Part shown: positions 34,676-43,004 of the stretch, in pieces
How the letters are laid out: each line of letters opens with the position of its first letter
Numbering within the stretch: the first letter of the stretch is position 1
Assembly: GCF_004138325.1 (NCBI RefSeq)
Contig: NZ_SBLB01000001.1
Coordinates: forward strand, 1,435,855-1,499,854
Direction of reading: 5' to 3'
Origin: Spirosoma sordidisoli
GTDB lineage: Bacteria > Bacteroidota > Bacteroidia > Cytophagales > Spirosomataceae
Length of the DNA: 64,000 bases
Notes under the pieces: model-generated
Told to the model about the DNA's origin: nothing
The model's database searches: none
Seen by the model: the letters and a program-made list of their open reading frames with translations, nothing else
Program-made: the position numbers and the translations under genes

Positions 34676-35089
34676 CTACTCGTCGGTCGGCTCGGGACGG
34701 GGTCCGTATTTGGCGTCCCGGATAGCGATCCAGTCGCGGGCGGTGCCGCCGGCCGAGAAATGATCATCTTCGTCCTGTATTTCCTGATCCCAGCTAAAAT
34801 CGGCGGTAAACTGCCCCTGCGCACTCAGATCGATCTGCAGGTAGTTGGCGGGGGGCTGGCCTTCCTGCTTCCGCCGGATAAACAGCGCCTGCACGGCCTG
34901 CGTCACCTCGTCGGGCAGATCGGTGGAGAGCGGTTCTTCTTCGCCCGCCGGGGTTAGGTAGGTGCCGTCATACTCAATATCCTGCCCATCGCTCAGGGCC
35001 TGTACGTTCAGTCGGGCAATGGTCCATTCGTCAGGAATAGCGCGGCTGATGGCATCGGTCAGCAGGTCGTAAATTTCGTTGGTTGTCAT
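34676..35089 (-). CDS. YezG/DUF600-like protein (putative immunity or antitoxin family)
   Basis: A 137-residue acidic soluble protein. I start at the ATG at 35089 (MTTNEIYDLLTDAISRAIPDEW); the in-frame ATG at 35125 abuts a hairpin. The N-terminal IYDLLTDAISRAIPDEWTIARL, a middle stretch of beta strands, and a C-terminal FSWDQEIQDED resemble YezG-like immunity proteins of polymorphic toxins. No cognate toxin is visible nearby. The match is from memory of the pattern, so treat it as tentative. It converges with the DUF3820 gene (12 bases apart). Confidence 0.6.
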   Translation of the reverse strand: MTTNEIYDLLTDAISRAIPDEWTIARLNVQALSDGQDIEYDGTYLTPAGEEEPLSTDLPDEVTQAVQALFIRRKQEGQPPANYLQIDLSAQGQFTADFSWDQEIQDEDDHFSAGGTARDWIAIRDAKYGPRPEPTDE

Positions 35090-35125
35090 AACGGAATAAA
35101 TTGCGGTGCAGTTACGGCTCAGCAA

Positions 35126-35188
35126 CGCCGAAGCGCCGGATTCAGGAGCAAAAGTAATCGGTCTGCTCCCGAACCCGGCGCTTCGGCG
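35126..35188 (-). terminator. Long 63-base hairpin after the Gfo/Idh gene
   Basis: Outer arms CGCCGAAGCGCCGG (35126-35139) and CCGGCGCTTCGGCG (35175-35188) are perfect complements. Inside, TTCAGGAGCA and TGCTCCCGAA pair with one mismatch, leaving a ~13-base loop. It starts 22 bases past the Gfo/Idh stop and overlaps the extended N-terminus of the YezG-like gene. No T run follows on the minus strand, so it may be an RNA-stability structure and not a classical terminator. Confidence 0.6.
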
Positions 35189-35209
35189 GTATATAAGTCG
35201 ACCGGCGGT

Positions 35210-36631
35210 CTAGACGGCGTTCCCGATCTTCATCTTGACGGGGTCCCAGCTCACTACTTTTTTCTGGAACAGGCTCATGTTGCCACACTGGGTGGGTCCG
35301 CAGGCCCGCAGCCCGAACGTAGCATCTTCGATGTTGGGTTTCTTGTCGCGAACCGAGTTAAAGAAATTCACGAAGTGCTCGTACCGGTCGCCTTTGTAGT
35401 CTTTGGGCACCGTATACTTAAACTCCTTCGGTCCTTCCATCTCGGGCACCGACGGGTACATTTTGTTGTACTCCGCCACGAACAGCTCTTTCTGATCTTT
35501 CGGGAAGTTATCGACCGACATGCCGGGTGCTTTTGGAAACTTGTTCTTGCGAACGGTCAGGCTATCCCAGCCGATAGACAGGTCGCCCTCGGTACCGACC
35601 AGCCGCACCAGATACGCTCCACCACCGCCATCGACGAAGTTAGACCGGGTGGTCAGGTTGAACTCCGGATGTTCGGCGGTTTTGGGGTAGTCGTAGATGC
35701 TGAGCTGAATATCGGGCACGTCGCGGCCGTCTTTCCAGTAGCGCGTTCCTCCGCTCGAATACACGCGGTTGGGACCGAGCGATCCGGTAATGGTATGCAG
35801 GCTCGTGAGCAGGTGTACGTACAGGTCGCCCGCAATGCCGGTACCGTAGTCCTGGTAGTTGCGCCAGCGGAAGAACCGGAGCGGGTCCCAGGGGCGCTTG
35901 GGGGCGCTGCCCAGGTACGTATCCCAGTCAACGGTCTGGGGCGATGCATCGGGCGGAATCGAGTACTGCCAGGCGCCCATCGCGCTATGCCGGTCGTACT
36001 GGGCTTCGGCAAAAACCAGCTCGCCAATGTCGCCCGCCTTCAGCAGTTCTTTGGCTTTGCTGATGATGATCGACGACGCAAACTGGCTGCCCACCTGGAA
36101 TACCTTGCCCGTATCGGCGGCTACCTTGATGAGCGTATGACCGTCTTCTACCTTCTGCACCATCGGCTTTTCGCAGTAGACGTGCTTGCCTTTCCGCATG
36201 GCGTCTGACGAAATTTTCTCGTGCCAGTGGTCGGTGGTAGCGTTGATCACCACGTCGATGTCGGAGCGGTCGAGCAGCGTGCGGTAGTCGCGGGTAACGG
36301 TCAGGCCATCGCCCCACAGTTCTTTGGCCCGGCGCAGACGGCCGTCGTAGAGATCGCAGGCGGCTACCATTTCAACCCCGTCGACCATAAGGGCGGTCTG
36401 CGTGTCGCCAATGCCCATGCCGCCCGTTCCGATCAGGGCCAGCCGGACCTTGCTGTTGGCCGAGGTGCTGGCGTGATTTTTTACCAGGTTCAGGTACTGG
36501 GTGGTGGGAGTGCTGGCCGCTTTCGTTTCAACCAGCGCCGTCGGAGCCGTTGCAGCGGCTACTCCGAGGGTCTTGAGAAATGTACGTCGGGATTTACTAC
36601 CCATCGACTCCTGACTGTTGTCTTTCATCAT
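35210..36631 (-). CDS. Tat-exported Gfo/Idh/MocA family oxidoreductase
   Basis: A 473-residue NAD(P)-dependent sugar dehydrogenase-like protein. The N-terminus KSRRTFLKTLGVAAATAPTALV is a twin-arginine signal, as in many Bacteroidota members exported with bound cofactor. The Rossmann motif is LALIGTGGMGIGD, the conserved EKPM motif binds cofactor, and the C-terminal domain has long beta strands ending CGNMSLFQKKVVSWDP. It is 111 bases downstream of the sugar isomerase on the same strand; with the second Gfo/Idh gene this forms a sugar-acid or polyol catabolic set (inference). Confidence 0.93.
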   Translation of the reverse strand: MMKDNSQESMGSKSRRTFLKTLGVAAATAPTALVETKAASTPTTQYLNLVKNHASTSANSKVRLALIGTGGMGIGDTQTALMVDGVEMVAACDLYDGRLRRAKELWGDGLTVTRDYRTLLDRSDIDVVINATTDHWHEKISSDAMRKGKHVYCEKPMVQKVEDGHTLIKVAADTGKVFQVGSQFASSIIISKAKELLKAGDIGELVFAEAQYDRHSAMGAWQYSIPPDASPQTVDWDTYLGSAPKRPWDPLRFFRWRNYQDYGTGIAGDLYVHLLTSLHTITGSLGPNRVYSSGGTRYWKDGRDVPDIQLSIYDYPKTAEHPEFNLTTRSNFVDGGGGAYLVRLVGTEGDLSIGWDSLTVRKNKFPKAPGMSVDNFPKDQKELFVAEYNKMYPSVPEMEGPKEFKYTVPKDYKGDRYEHFVNFFNSVRDKKPNIEDATFGLRACGPTQCGNMSLFQKKVVSWDPVKMKIGNAV

Positions 36632-36742
36632 GAATTGAGGTTAACGATTGGCTCAGGGTCGGTATGTGTTCTGGACTGCCGATCCACTGAGCGTATACAA
36701 AGTAACAAATTTTTAGAACGGTGCCGAAGCAAATGACAGGCA

Positions 36743-37660
36743 TTATGTAGGGAACATTGCCTTTTTTACCCGATTATAAAAGGCGGGCACTTTCTGGCGC
36801 GGGTCGCCTTTGCCCAGCGTCTCGATGGGTAGATACCCTTTATAGCCGGACGCGCGAACCAGGCGGGCTATCCGGTCCAGATCGGTATCGACTTCGTTCC
36901 CGTCAACGAACAGCTTCTCCTTGATCTGCCAGGTAGCCGCCAGTGGGGCCACCCGGGCAATCTGCGCATACGGATCGCCGATGCGGAAACTGCCGATGTC
37001 CAGGTTGACGGCCAGCCAGTCGGACTTGACATGTTGCAGGATGTCGAGCAGCTGATCGGCCGTTTCGATGAAGTCAGCGTGATTTTGCAGCACCAGAATG
37101 ATGCCCTGTTTCGCGCTATAGTCGACGCACTCGCCCAGGGCATCGACCAGCCAGCCCGTCACGGTTTCGCGGGTATGTCCGGCCGGCACCCCCTTCCCCG
37201 AAAAGATCCGCAGCACCGGAGCGCCGAGCCGGGCCGACACATCGACCCATTGTTTGACCAGCCCAATGTCGGCTTTTCGTTTGGCCGGGTCGGCCAGTGT
37301 AAAATCGTTGCGTACGCCCGTCCCGCTGATGTCGAGCCCCAGCCGAAACGCCCGACGCTTGATCTCGTAGAGGTAGCTGGTATCGGGTACGGCCGGATAG
37401 CCCGGAAAGTAGTAGCCGGTTGGGTCGACGGCATCGAATCCGACGGCCGAGCAGAACGCCAGCACTTCCTGGAGGGTCATCTGCCCGCTCATCAGCGGCT
37501 CGTTGAAGGAGTACAGGTTGCAGCTGAGCCGCAGCGGCCCACCGGCTTGTGGAGCAGCCACCGCCCGACCTGCCGACTCGATACCGCCTGCGGTCATCAT
37601 TGGCATAGCTGCCGCTACCGCTTTGACAAACAGGCGCCGACTGGGTTGTTGATGAGCCAT
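36743..37660 (-). CDS. Exported sugar phosphate isomerase/epimerase (TIM barrel)
   Basis: A 305-residue xylose-isomerase-like TIM-barrel protein. The ATG at 37660 gives MAHQQPSRRLFVKAVAAAMP, a Tat-like signal with SRRLF; the frame to 37768 adds 36 unlikely residues. Barrel features include VGFDAVDPTGYYFPGYP, ILVLQNHADFIETADQLLDI (metal-ligand strand), WLAVNLDIGSFRIGD and GYLPIETLGKGDP. The family interconverts keto and aldo sugars or epimerises them. It is probably transcribed with the Gfo/Idh gene downstream; a terminator separates it from the upstream Gfo/Idh gene. Confidence 0.9.
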   Translation of the reverse strand: MAHQQPSRRLFVKAVAAAMPMMTAGGIESAGRAVAAPQAGGPLRLSCNLYSFNEPLMSGQMTLQEVLAFCSAVGFDAVDPTGYYFPGYPAVPDTSYLYEIKRRAFRLGLDISGTGVRNDFTLADPAKRKADIGLVKQWVDVSARLGAPVLRIFSGKGVPAGHTRETVTGWLVDALGECVDYSAKQGIILVLQNHADFIETADQLLDILQHVKSDWLAVNLDIGSFRIGDPYAQIARVAPLAATWQIKEKLFVDGNEVDTDLDRIARLVRASGYKGYLPIETLGKGDPRQKVPAFYNRVKKAMFPT

Positions 37661-37766
37661 AAGTGAGCTGAGGGTAGGTCCTCTCCCATAAAGAAGCCGC
37701 CATGACCCGATATACCCACCCCAGGGTGCGACGACCAGCCGGGTCGAAGCCGGTAGCCAGGCCCAC

Positions 37767-37798
37767 AAAAAGGGGAAGATGTTGGTAACACCTTCCCC
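37767..37798 (-). terminator. Rho-independent terminator of the upstream Gfo/Idh gene
   Basis: Hairpin GGGGAAG/CTTCCCC with an inner TGTT/AACA pair, positions 37772-37798, followed on the minus strand by a run of five T. It lies 30 bases past the stop codon at 37828. This is the most textbook terminator on the minus strand in the window. Confidence 0.85.
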
Positions 37799-37827
37799 AA
37801 ATCAGTCATGCGCGGTATGGTACGTGA

Positions 37828-38904
37828 TTACAACCGTACCACCTGACCCGTCCGGACGCTTTCGTCGCAGGCGAAGGCGATGCGGAGGCTGTTGACGGCG
37901 TCCTGCAGATGGTCTGTCAGGTCGAGGTTTTCCTGGATAGCACGCCGGAAATAACGCTGTTCGCGGTTGCAGAGCTCCTGATGGTCGGGTTCGTCGTGCA
38001 TATCGATCCAGGTATCGGGTTGCGTAAACTGATCGTCGGCGGTGAGATCGGCCCGGTGAACGCGCAGCGATTCGGTCTTGGTGTGCGCATCGACATTGTC
38101 CGACTGCCCGGTATTGCCGGCGTTTTTGGCTACGATCGACACACAGCCTTTGGGGCCGATCACATCTTTGACGAAGAAAGCCGTTTCGCTCATCATGGGG
38201 CCCCAGCCCGCTTCGTACCAGCCTACGGACCCATCTTCGAACCGAATCTGGAGCTGGCCGTAGTTGTAGTTATCGGCCGGGATATCGTCGGTGAGCCGGG
38301 CGCCGATGGCCGTTACCTGAACCGGTTTGGAGCGGGTCATCTGGCACATGACATCGATGTAGTGAACGCCACAATCGACAATCGGGCTGAGCGACTTCAT
38401 CAGGTTGCGGTGTACCGTCCACATCTGTCCGTGGCTCTGCTGGTTAAGGTTCATCCGCATCACGAGCGGTTTGCCCAGCTGCTGCGCTTCGGACACGAAC
38501 CGTTCCCAGGATGGGTGAACGCGCAGGATATAACCGACTACTACTTTTTTATCGGCTTTCCGGGCCGCAGCCACCACCCGCTCAGCGCCTTCAACGGTAT
38601 CGGCCAGGGGTTTTTCGATGAAAACGTGGCAGCCCTGCTCGAGCGCCATCAGCGCAAATGACTCATGCGTGTCGGGGTAGGTGGAGATGCAGACCGCATC
38701 GGGTTTGGTTTCGGCCAGGGCCGTGGCGTAATCGCTGAACAGCGGATACCCTCCGCCGAGTTTTTCGTTGAGAATGTGTTTGCTGTTCCCGGTCGAAACG
38801 ATGCCGCAGATATCAAATCCGTCGAGCGTCTGGTACGCACTGGCGTGCGACGCGCCCATATTGCCACAACCGACAACCAGTACGCGAATAGAAGGAGTAG
38901 TCAT
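37828..38904 (-). CDS. Cytosolic Gfo/Idh/MocA family oxidoreductase
   Basis: A 358-residue NAD(P)-dependent oxidoreductase without export signal. The ATG at 38904 (MTTPSIRVLVVGCGNMGASH) begins right at the Rossmann motif GCGNMG; the longer frame to 39033 is translation of family B repeats and is rejected. FIEKPLADT carries the conserved EKP lysine, and the C-terminal part has GWYEAGWGPMMSE. A TATCTTTG box ends four bases before the ATG, so the message may be leaderless. It may supply the cytosolic step after the exported enzyme and isomerase downstream (inference). Confidence 0.93.
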   Translation of the reverse strand: MTTPSIRVLVVGCGNMGASHASAYQTLDGFDICGIVSTGNSKHILNEKLGGGYPLFSDYATALAETKPDAVCISTYPDTHESFALMALEQGCHVFIEKPLADTVEGAERVVAAARKADKKVVVGYILRVHPSWERFVSEAQQLGKPLVMRMNLNQQSHGQMWTVHRNLMKSLSPIVDCGVHYIDVMCQMTRSKPVQVTAIGARLTDDIPADNYNYGQLQIRFEDGSVGWYEAGWGPMMSETAFFVKDVIGPKGCVSIVAKNAGNTGQSDNVDAHTKTESLRVHRADLTADDQFTQPDTWIDMHDEPDHQELCNREQRYFRRAIQENLDLTDHLQDAVNSLRIAFACDESVRTGQVVRL

Positions 38905-38908
38905 CCGG

Positions 38909-38916
38909 CAAAGATA
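38909..38916 (-). promoter_or_regulatory. -7 promoter box 4 bases before the Gfo/Idh ATG (leaderless mRNA likely)
   Basis: TATCTTTG on the minus strand, followed by CCGG and then ATG. This is the same spacing as at the helicase gene at 33103, so transcription would start at or next to the start codon. Confidence 0.6.
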
Positions 38917-38939
38917 AAGCAAATGCCCCACCGCCCGAC

Positions 38940-39345
38940 CGCCGTATGCGGAACGCCTGTACGGACCACGTAGAGACGCGATCCTTCGCGTCTCACGCGC
39001 GTCAGCAACAAACCATCCGGGCGGGAGACGCAAGGGCCGGGCCGCCGGGCGATTGCGTCTCTACATGCCGACAGCAAAACCATCCGGGCAGGTGGTCCGT
39101 GAGGACACGGACCATGGTGAAGTGAAGGTCCGACTGCGCATCCCGGACTACGCGTCTCGGTGAGGACACGGACCACGGTGGAAGAACGCCTGTACGGACC
39201 ACGTAGAGACGCGATCCTTCGCGTCTCACGCGCGTCAGCAACAAACCATCCGGGCGGGAGACGCAAGGGATTGCGTCTCTACATGCCGACAGCAAAACCA
39301 TCTAGATAAATAAATGGTCCGTGTCCTCACGGACCACGGTGCAAG
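38940..39345. repeat. Family B repeat region 3, with an 86-base direct repeat
   Basis: Two identical 86-base copies at 38951-39036 and 39184-39269 start GAACGCCTGTACGGACC and contain the hairpin GAGACGCGA-TCCT-TCGCGTCTC (38973-38994, 39206-39227), GCGTCAGCAACAAACCATCC and GGGAGACGCAAGGG. Each is followed by ATTGCGTCTCTACATGCCG, the first after a 15-base insertion. GGTCCGTG-GGACACGGACC-type palindromes occur near 39091 and 39315. Open frames through it give repetitive peptides such as PPGWFVADARETRR and are not genes. It fills the 456-base gap between two minus-strand genes. Confidence 0.9.
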
Positions 39346-39360
39346 GGCAACCCCCGTCTC

Positions 39361-41181
39361 TTACTCTCCTAATCCTTTCAGTTTCTGCTTCGTATCGGCG
39401 TCGGCGGGGTCGAGCAGCAGCGCCTGGCGGAACGCATCGACGGCCCGCTGCTTCTCGCCCCGCAGCTGGTAAAGGTCGCCCAGACGTGCGTATACGATGC
39501 CTTCTTTGGGATACTGCTCGCGGGCCAGCTCCAGGATAGTCTCGGCAGCGGGCAGATTGGCCGGTCGGCTCAGCGCAAAATCATAGGCCATGTACGTCAG
39601 CTGATACACATTGAGCTTAAGCGCCCGATAGCCGGTAACCGCATCGGCCAGGCGATTCATACGGATCAGCTCGTTGGGTAGGTAAACGTCCTCGGGTAGT
39701 CGAGGCCAGGGCTTCCGGTCCCACTCGATGCGTAGCGAATCGATACGCCCCGTCTGACCCCGGCTAAAGTAAGCTTTGGCGGTATAGTCGGTCAGGGCGA
39801 TGGTATCGGGGCCCACGGGTACACAGATGATGTCGCTGCCGTTGTTGATTTTTTCGATGAGCAGGTTCCCGGCGCGCCGAATCGACACAACCTCGTCGGG
39901 ACCGCGCCGGTAACGGCCTACGTAAGCATCCAGCAGGGTATCGGGCAGGACTTTGGGAACGAGCGGCTTCGGCAAAAAATCGGTCCAACGGTAGACCTGC
40001 GCCACCGCCCGCCGAATTTCTTTACCCAGTTCAGACGCGCCATTGTTGTTGTTCATCATCACCACCATGCCGTTCCCGCCTTCTACGCTGCCGATGGCGT
40101 AGGCAATAAAGCCCGCGTTGGTGCCTGTATGCTCAAAATAGCGCCCGCGTTCGTTGGTGCTCAGCGCACTTTGCAACAGAAACGCGCCCAGCCCGATCTG
40201 CTCCCGCATGAAGCCTTCACTGATCACAGCCAGCGGCTGCATCATGGCCCGCGCCGACGCCTGGCTCAGCAAACCGCCCCGACCCCGATAGCTGTTTTGC
40301 AGGTCGATCATGAGCCGGGCCAGCTCGGCCGGGGTGGCATATAGACCGGCGGCAGCCTGTTGCGGATACACGTAGGGCATCCCTTTGAACCAGCCGTTCG
40401 ACGAATAAGCCCCCGAGGCATAGGGAGCCAGCGCAGGCGGCAGCGGCTGCGCGAAGGTAGTGCGGGTCAGCCCCAGCGGTTTGAACAGCAGCGTTTCGGT
40501 CAGGGTCGCAAAATCCTGCTTCATCACGTCCATCAGCGCCATCTGCACCACCAGATACCCTCCGCCCGAGTACCGAAACTCCTTACCCGGTTCGCTGTTT
40601 ACGACCACCGGACGGCTTTCAGTACCCGGCTTCCCGGCCAGAATATCCGGCACGGACGGCCATGAACTCCGGTCGGGCGTATACCCGAAGTAGGACGACT
40701 GGCTCGTACCACCCCGGTGGCTCAGCAGCATACGGAGCGTGATGGGCGTTTTTCGCGTGTAGTCGCTCTCGGCCAGTTTCCAGGACGTCAGGTATTGGTT
40801 GATGGGCGTGTCGAGGTCGAGTTTGCCCTGATCGACCAGGCGCAGCGCGGCCATGGCCGTCACCAGCTTGGAAATCGACCCCGCTGAAAACATGGTTTCG
40901 GCCGTAACCGGCTTACGGGTAACCGTATCGGCCAGCCCGTACGATTTCTGCCAGTCCAGTTTATAGTCACGAATGACCGCCACCGTCAGGCCGGGTACCT
41001 GATGAAAGCGCATCCGTTCTTCGAGCGACCAGCCGTTCAGCCCGGCCACCGGCACGTAGGGAATAAGATTATTTTCGACGGCGGCAATCCGGTCGGCCAG
41101 CCGGGCGGGGGGTTGCGCCCAGGCGTTATTGACAACGGACAGGATGAGCCAAAGAGCAGGCAACAGGGTTCTGACAGTCAT
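39361..41181 (-). CDS. Secreted beta-lactamase-fold hydrolase fused to TPR repeats
   Basis: A 606-residue exported protein with signal peptide MTVRTLLPALWLILSVVNNAWAQ. The class C-like hydrolase domain has SISK in FSAGSISKLVTAMAAL and a degenerate second motif YSGG (FRYSGGGYLVVQ). HTGTNAGF may be the third motif. After about residue 400 a linker leads to a tetratricopeptide pair (AREQYPKEGIVYARLGDLYQL, QRAVDAFRQALLLDP), usually a protein-binding module. The fusion suggests a partner-regulated esterase or peptidase; the substrate is unknown. A membrane AraC regulator lies 18 bases upstream on the same strand. Confidence 0.92.
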   Translation of the reverse strand: MTVRTLLPALWLILSVVNNAWAQPPARLADRIAAVENNLIPYVPVAGLNGWSLEERMRFHQVPGLTVAVIRDYKLDWQKSYGLADTVTRKPVTAETMFSAGSISKLVTAMAALRLVDQGKLDLDTPINQYLTSWKLAESDYTRKTPITLRMLLSHRGGTSQSSYFGYTPDRSSWPSVPDILAGKPGTESRPVVVNSEPGKEFRYSGGGYLVVQMALMDVMKQDFATLTETLLFKPLGLTRTTFAQPLPPALAPYASGAYSSNGWFKGMPYVYPQQAAAGLYATPAELARLMIDLQNSYRGRGGLLSQASARAMMQPLAVISEGFMREQIGLGAFLLQSALSTNERGRYFEHTGTNAGFIAYAIGSVEGGNGMVVMMNNNNGASELGKEIRRAVAQVYRWTDFLPKPLVPKVLPDTLLDAYVGRYRRGPDEVVSIRRAGNLLIEKINNGSDIICVPVGPDTIALTDYTAKAYFSRGQTGRIDSLRIEWDRKPWPRLPEDVYLPNELIRMNRLADAVTGYRALKLNVYQLTYMAYDFALSRPANLPAAETILELAREQYPKEGIVYARLGDLYQLRGEKQRAVDAFRQALLLDPADADTKQKLKGLGE

Positions 41182-41199
41182 AGTCGGGTGATTTTTGGC

Positions 41200-42267
41200 T
41201 CAAACATCCGACTCCTGGAGGTCTGCGTCGTCCCGAAGTGTGATTTGGGACATCTTCAGATACGCTTTTGGGGTATATCCGGTCTGTTCTTTGAAAACTC
41301 GGTTGAAGGTTGTCTTCGACGAAAAGCCCGCGTCGAAGGCCAGCGCCAGAATAGTCAGTCGCTCGGTGTCGCCGGCGGCCAGGCGTCGTTTTACCTCACC
41401 GATCCGGTAGGTGTTGATAAACTCGTTGAACGACTGGTTGAAGCCGCCGTTGATGATGCGCGACACGGCGTTTGGCGTTTCGCCCAGGTGGCGGGCCAGC
41501 GAGGCCAGGGTCAGCTCCGGGTCTTTGTAGAGTTCCTGCTCCCGGATCGCGTCGAGCACCTGCCTGCGCTGATCGGCCGAAACGGGTAATAGCCGACCAG
41601 CTTTTTCGATCTTCTGCAACCGGTCATAGAGCAGTCCGATCAGCGCCAGTACGTACACAAAAACGGGCAGTATCTGCGAGGTCAGATAAAAGCGGGGCCA
41701 CCGCGGGGGCAGGTAGGCCTGATTTACCAGCGGCTCAACAACGGCTATGCCGTAAAATACGGTCAGTCCGTTCAGCAGAATCCGCACCCACCGTTCCGAT
41801 GCGTAGGGCCGACTTCGGTAGATGGCGTACAGCACCATCAGGCAGGTTCCGTAATGGTCTACGTAGCGGGTATAGGGTTTGTGGACGTTCAGCCAGAACC
41901 AGGCTTTGGTATCGAGCGACTGTACCATCAGTACCGTATAGAACAGCCCCTGCACCGCGACCGGCACCCAATACCAGCGCAGCCCCGGAACCGCCTGCCC
42001 CGCCCGGGACCGCACGTATCCGTACAGCAGCGGCCCGAAACTCCAGGAAAAGAACAGCGGGGAGAAATACAGCCAGCGGTGGTAGTAATACACGCCCGAA
42101 CGGCTCAGAAAGTAATCGACGACCTGTAGGGTAAGCCCGCCAATGAGCCAGGCCAGCCAGCGGTTAGACGCCCGGTCGGACCGGACAAAGAGCAGAATGG
42201 CCGTAGTGACGCCCTGTACGATGCAGAACAGATCGAACAGGTTTCTCAGGTCCAGATAAACGGTCAT
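41200..42267 (-). CDS. Membrane-anchored AraC-family transcriptional regulator
   Basis: A 355-residue regulator. The N-terminal ~240 residues hold about seven hydrophobic segments (for example LFCIVQGVTTAILLFV, LAWLIGGLTLQVVDYFL, LPVFVYVLALIGLLY). The last ~110 residues are an AraC/XylS double helix-turn-helix: LTLASLARHLGETPNAVSRIIN and LTILALAFDAGFSSKTTFNRVFKEQTGYTP, the usual signature. Bacteroidota have many such sensors without a separate kinase. It is 18 bases upstream of the beta-lactamase/TPR gene and probably controls it. Confidence 0.93.
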   Translation of the reverse strand: MTVYLDLRNLFDLFCIVQGVTTAILLFVRSDRASNRWLAWLIGGLTLQVVDYFLSRSGVYYYHRWLYFSPLFFSWSFGPLLYGYVRSRAGQAVPGLRWYWVPVAVQGLFYTVLMVQSLDTKAWFWLNVHKPYTRYVDHYGTCLMVLYAIYRSRPYASERWVRILLNGLTVFYGIAVVEPLVNQAYLPPRWPRFYLTSQILPVFVYVLALIGLLYDRLQKIEKAGRLLPVSADQRRQVLDAIREQELYKDPELTLASLARHLGETPNAVSRIINGGFNQSFNEFINTYRIGEVKRRLAAGDTERLTILALAFDAGFSSKTTFNRVFKEQTGYTPKAYLKMSQITLRDDADLQESDV

Positions 42268-42333
42268 ACGGCGAGGGAGGATTACCGGCCTAATCTACAC
42301 CGATTTTCTGATTCTGGTGTCGCCTTGTTGCTC

Positions 42334-42852
42334 TTAATACGTGATCTCGCTGATCTGGAGCACGTCCTCGCCCTTCATGGTCCGGACCGCCACCAGATCG
42401 CCGGTTTTCTTTCCCTGCATGGCGCGGGCAATGGGTGCGGTAAAGGCAATCAGCCCCTGGGCAGCATCGGCCTCATCCACGCCCACCAGCGTAAGCCGGC
42501 GTTCGGGCGGGGTGGTTTGGCCGGGGCGGGGTTTGAGCGTAACGGTGGCGCCGAAGCGGACCTCGTCCGTAGCCGCATGATCGTGCGGATCGACAACCCG
42601 CGCGCTGGCAATACGCTGGTTCAGCAGCCCGATGCGCCCGTTCAGTTCGGCCAGCTGGCGCGTCCGCTCGCTGTCGTCGGCCGACCGGGCGGCAACCTGA
42701 GCGCGTTCCGTTTCCAGCCCGGCCAGTTCGGCCCGGAGCAGCGCCAGGCCCCGGGGCGTAACGTAATTGGCAACACCCGGCGGCAGCGGTGCCCGCGCCG
42801 GAATCACGACCGGATCATCGGCCGACTCGTTTTTCAGGAAAGCCCGGCTCAT
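42334..42852 (-). CDS. GreA/GreB-family transcript cleavage factor-like protein
   Basis: A 172-residue protein. The N-terminal coiled coil includes YVTPRGLALLRAELAGLETER and LAELNGRIGLLNQRIASARVVDP, and the C-terminal FKBP-like domain has FGATVTLKPRPGQTT, LVGVDEADAAQGLIAFTAPIARAMQGKKTGD. The C-terminal GreA_GreB signature (PIARAMQGKKTGD) is clear. Classical Gre factors need an acidic tip in the coiled coil; here that region is less acidic (SADDSERTR), so it may be a regulator of RNA polymerase and not a cleavage factor (inference). Monocistronic. Confidence 0.87.
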   Translation of the reverse strand: MSRAFLKNESADDPVVIPARAPLPPGVANYVTPRGLALLRAELAGLETERAQVAARSADDSERTRQLAELNGRIGLLNQRIASARVVDPHDHAATDEVRFGATVTLKPRPGQTTPPERRLTLVGVDEADAAQGLIAFTAPIARAMQGKKTGDLVAVRTMKGEDVLQISEITY

Positions 42853-43004
42853 CGCGTTGAGGTTTGTTTACAGCATAACCACCCAGACAAGCCGATGTTT
42901 GTCACAACCGGAGCTGACCCGCCGAATCAACCTTTCCGGCTTTAACGGATCAGGCCGGGCCAGTCCCCCTATGCAAACGTAGCTGGCGGGAACCGGCCGA
43001 ACGC

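Noticed and set aside
38901..39301. Open frames in family B repeats giving PPGWFVADARETRR-type peptides, including an N-terminal extension of the Gfo/Idh gene
   Set aside because: Same peptide arises from several repeat copies, and the -7 box sits just before the internal ATG at 38904, so the extension is upstream of transcription.
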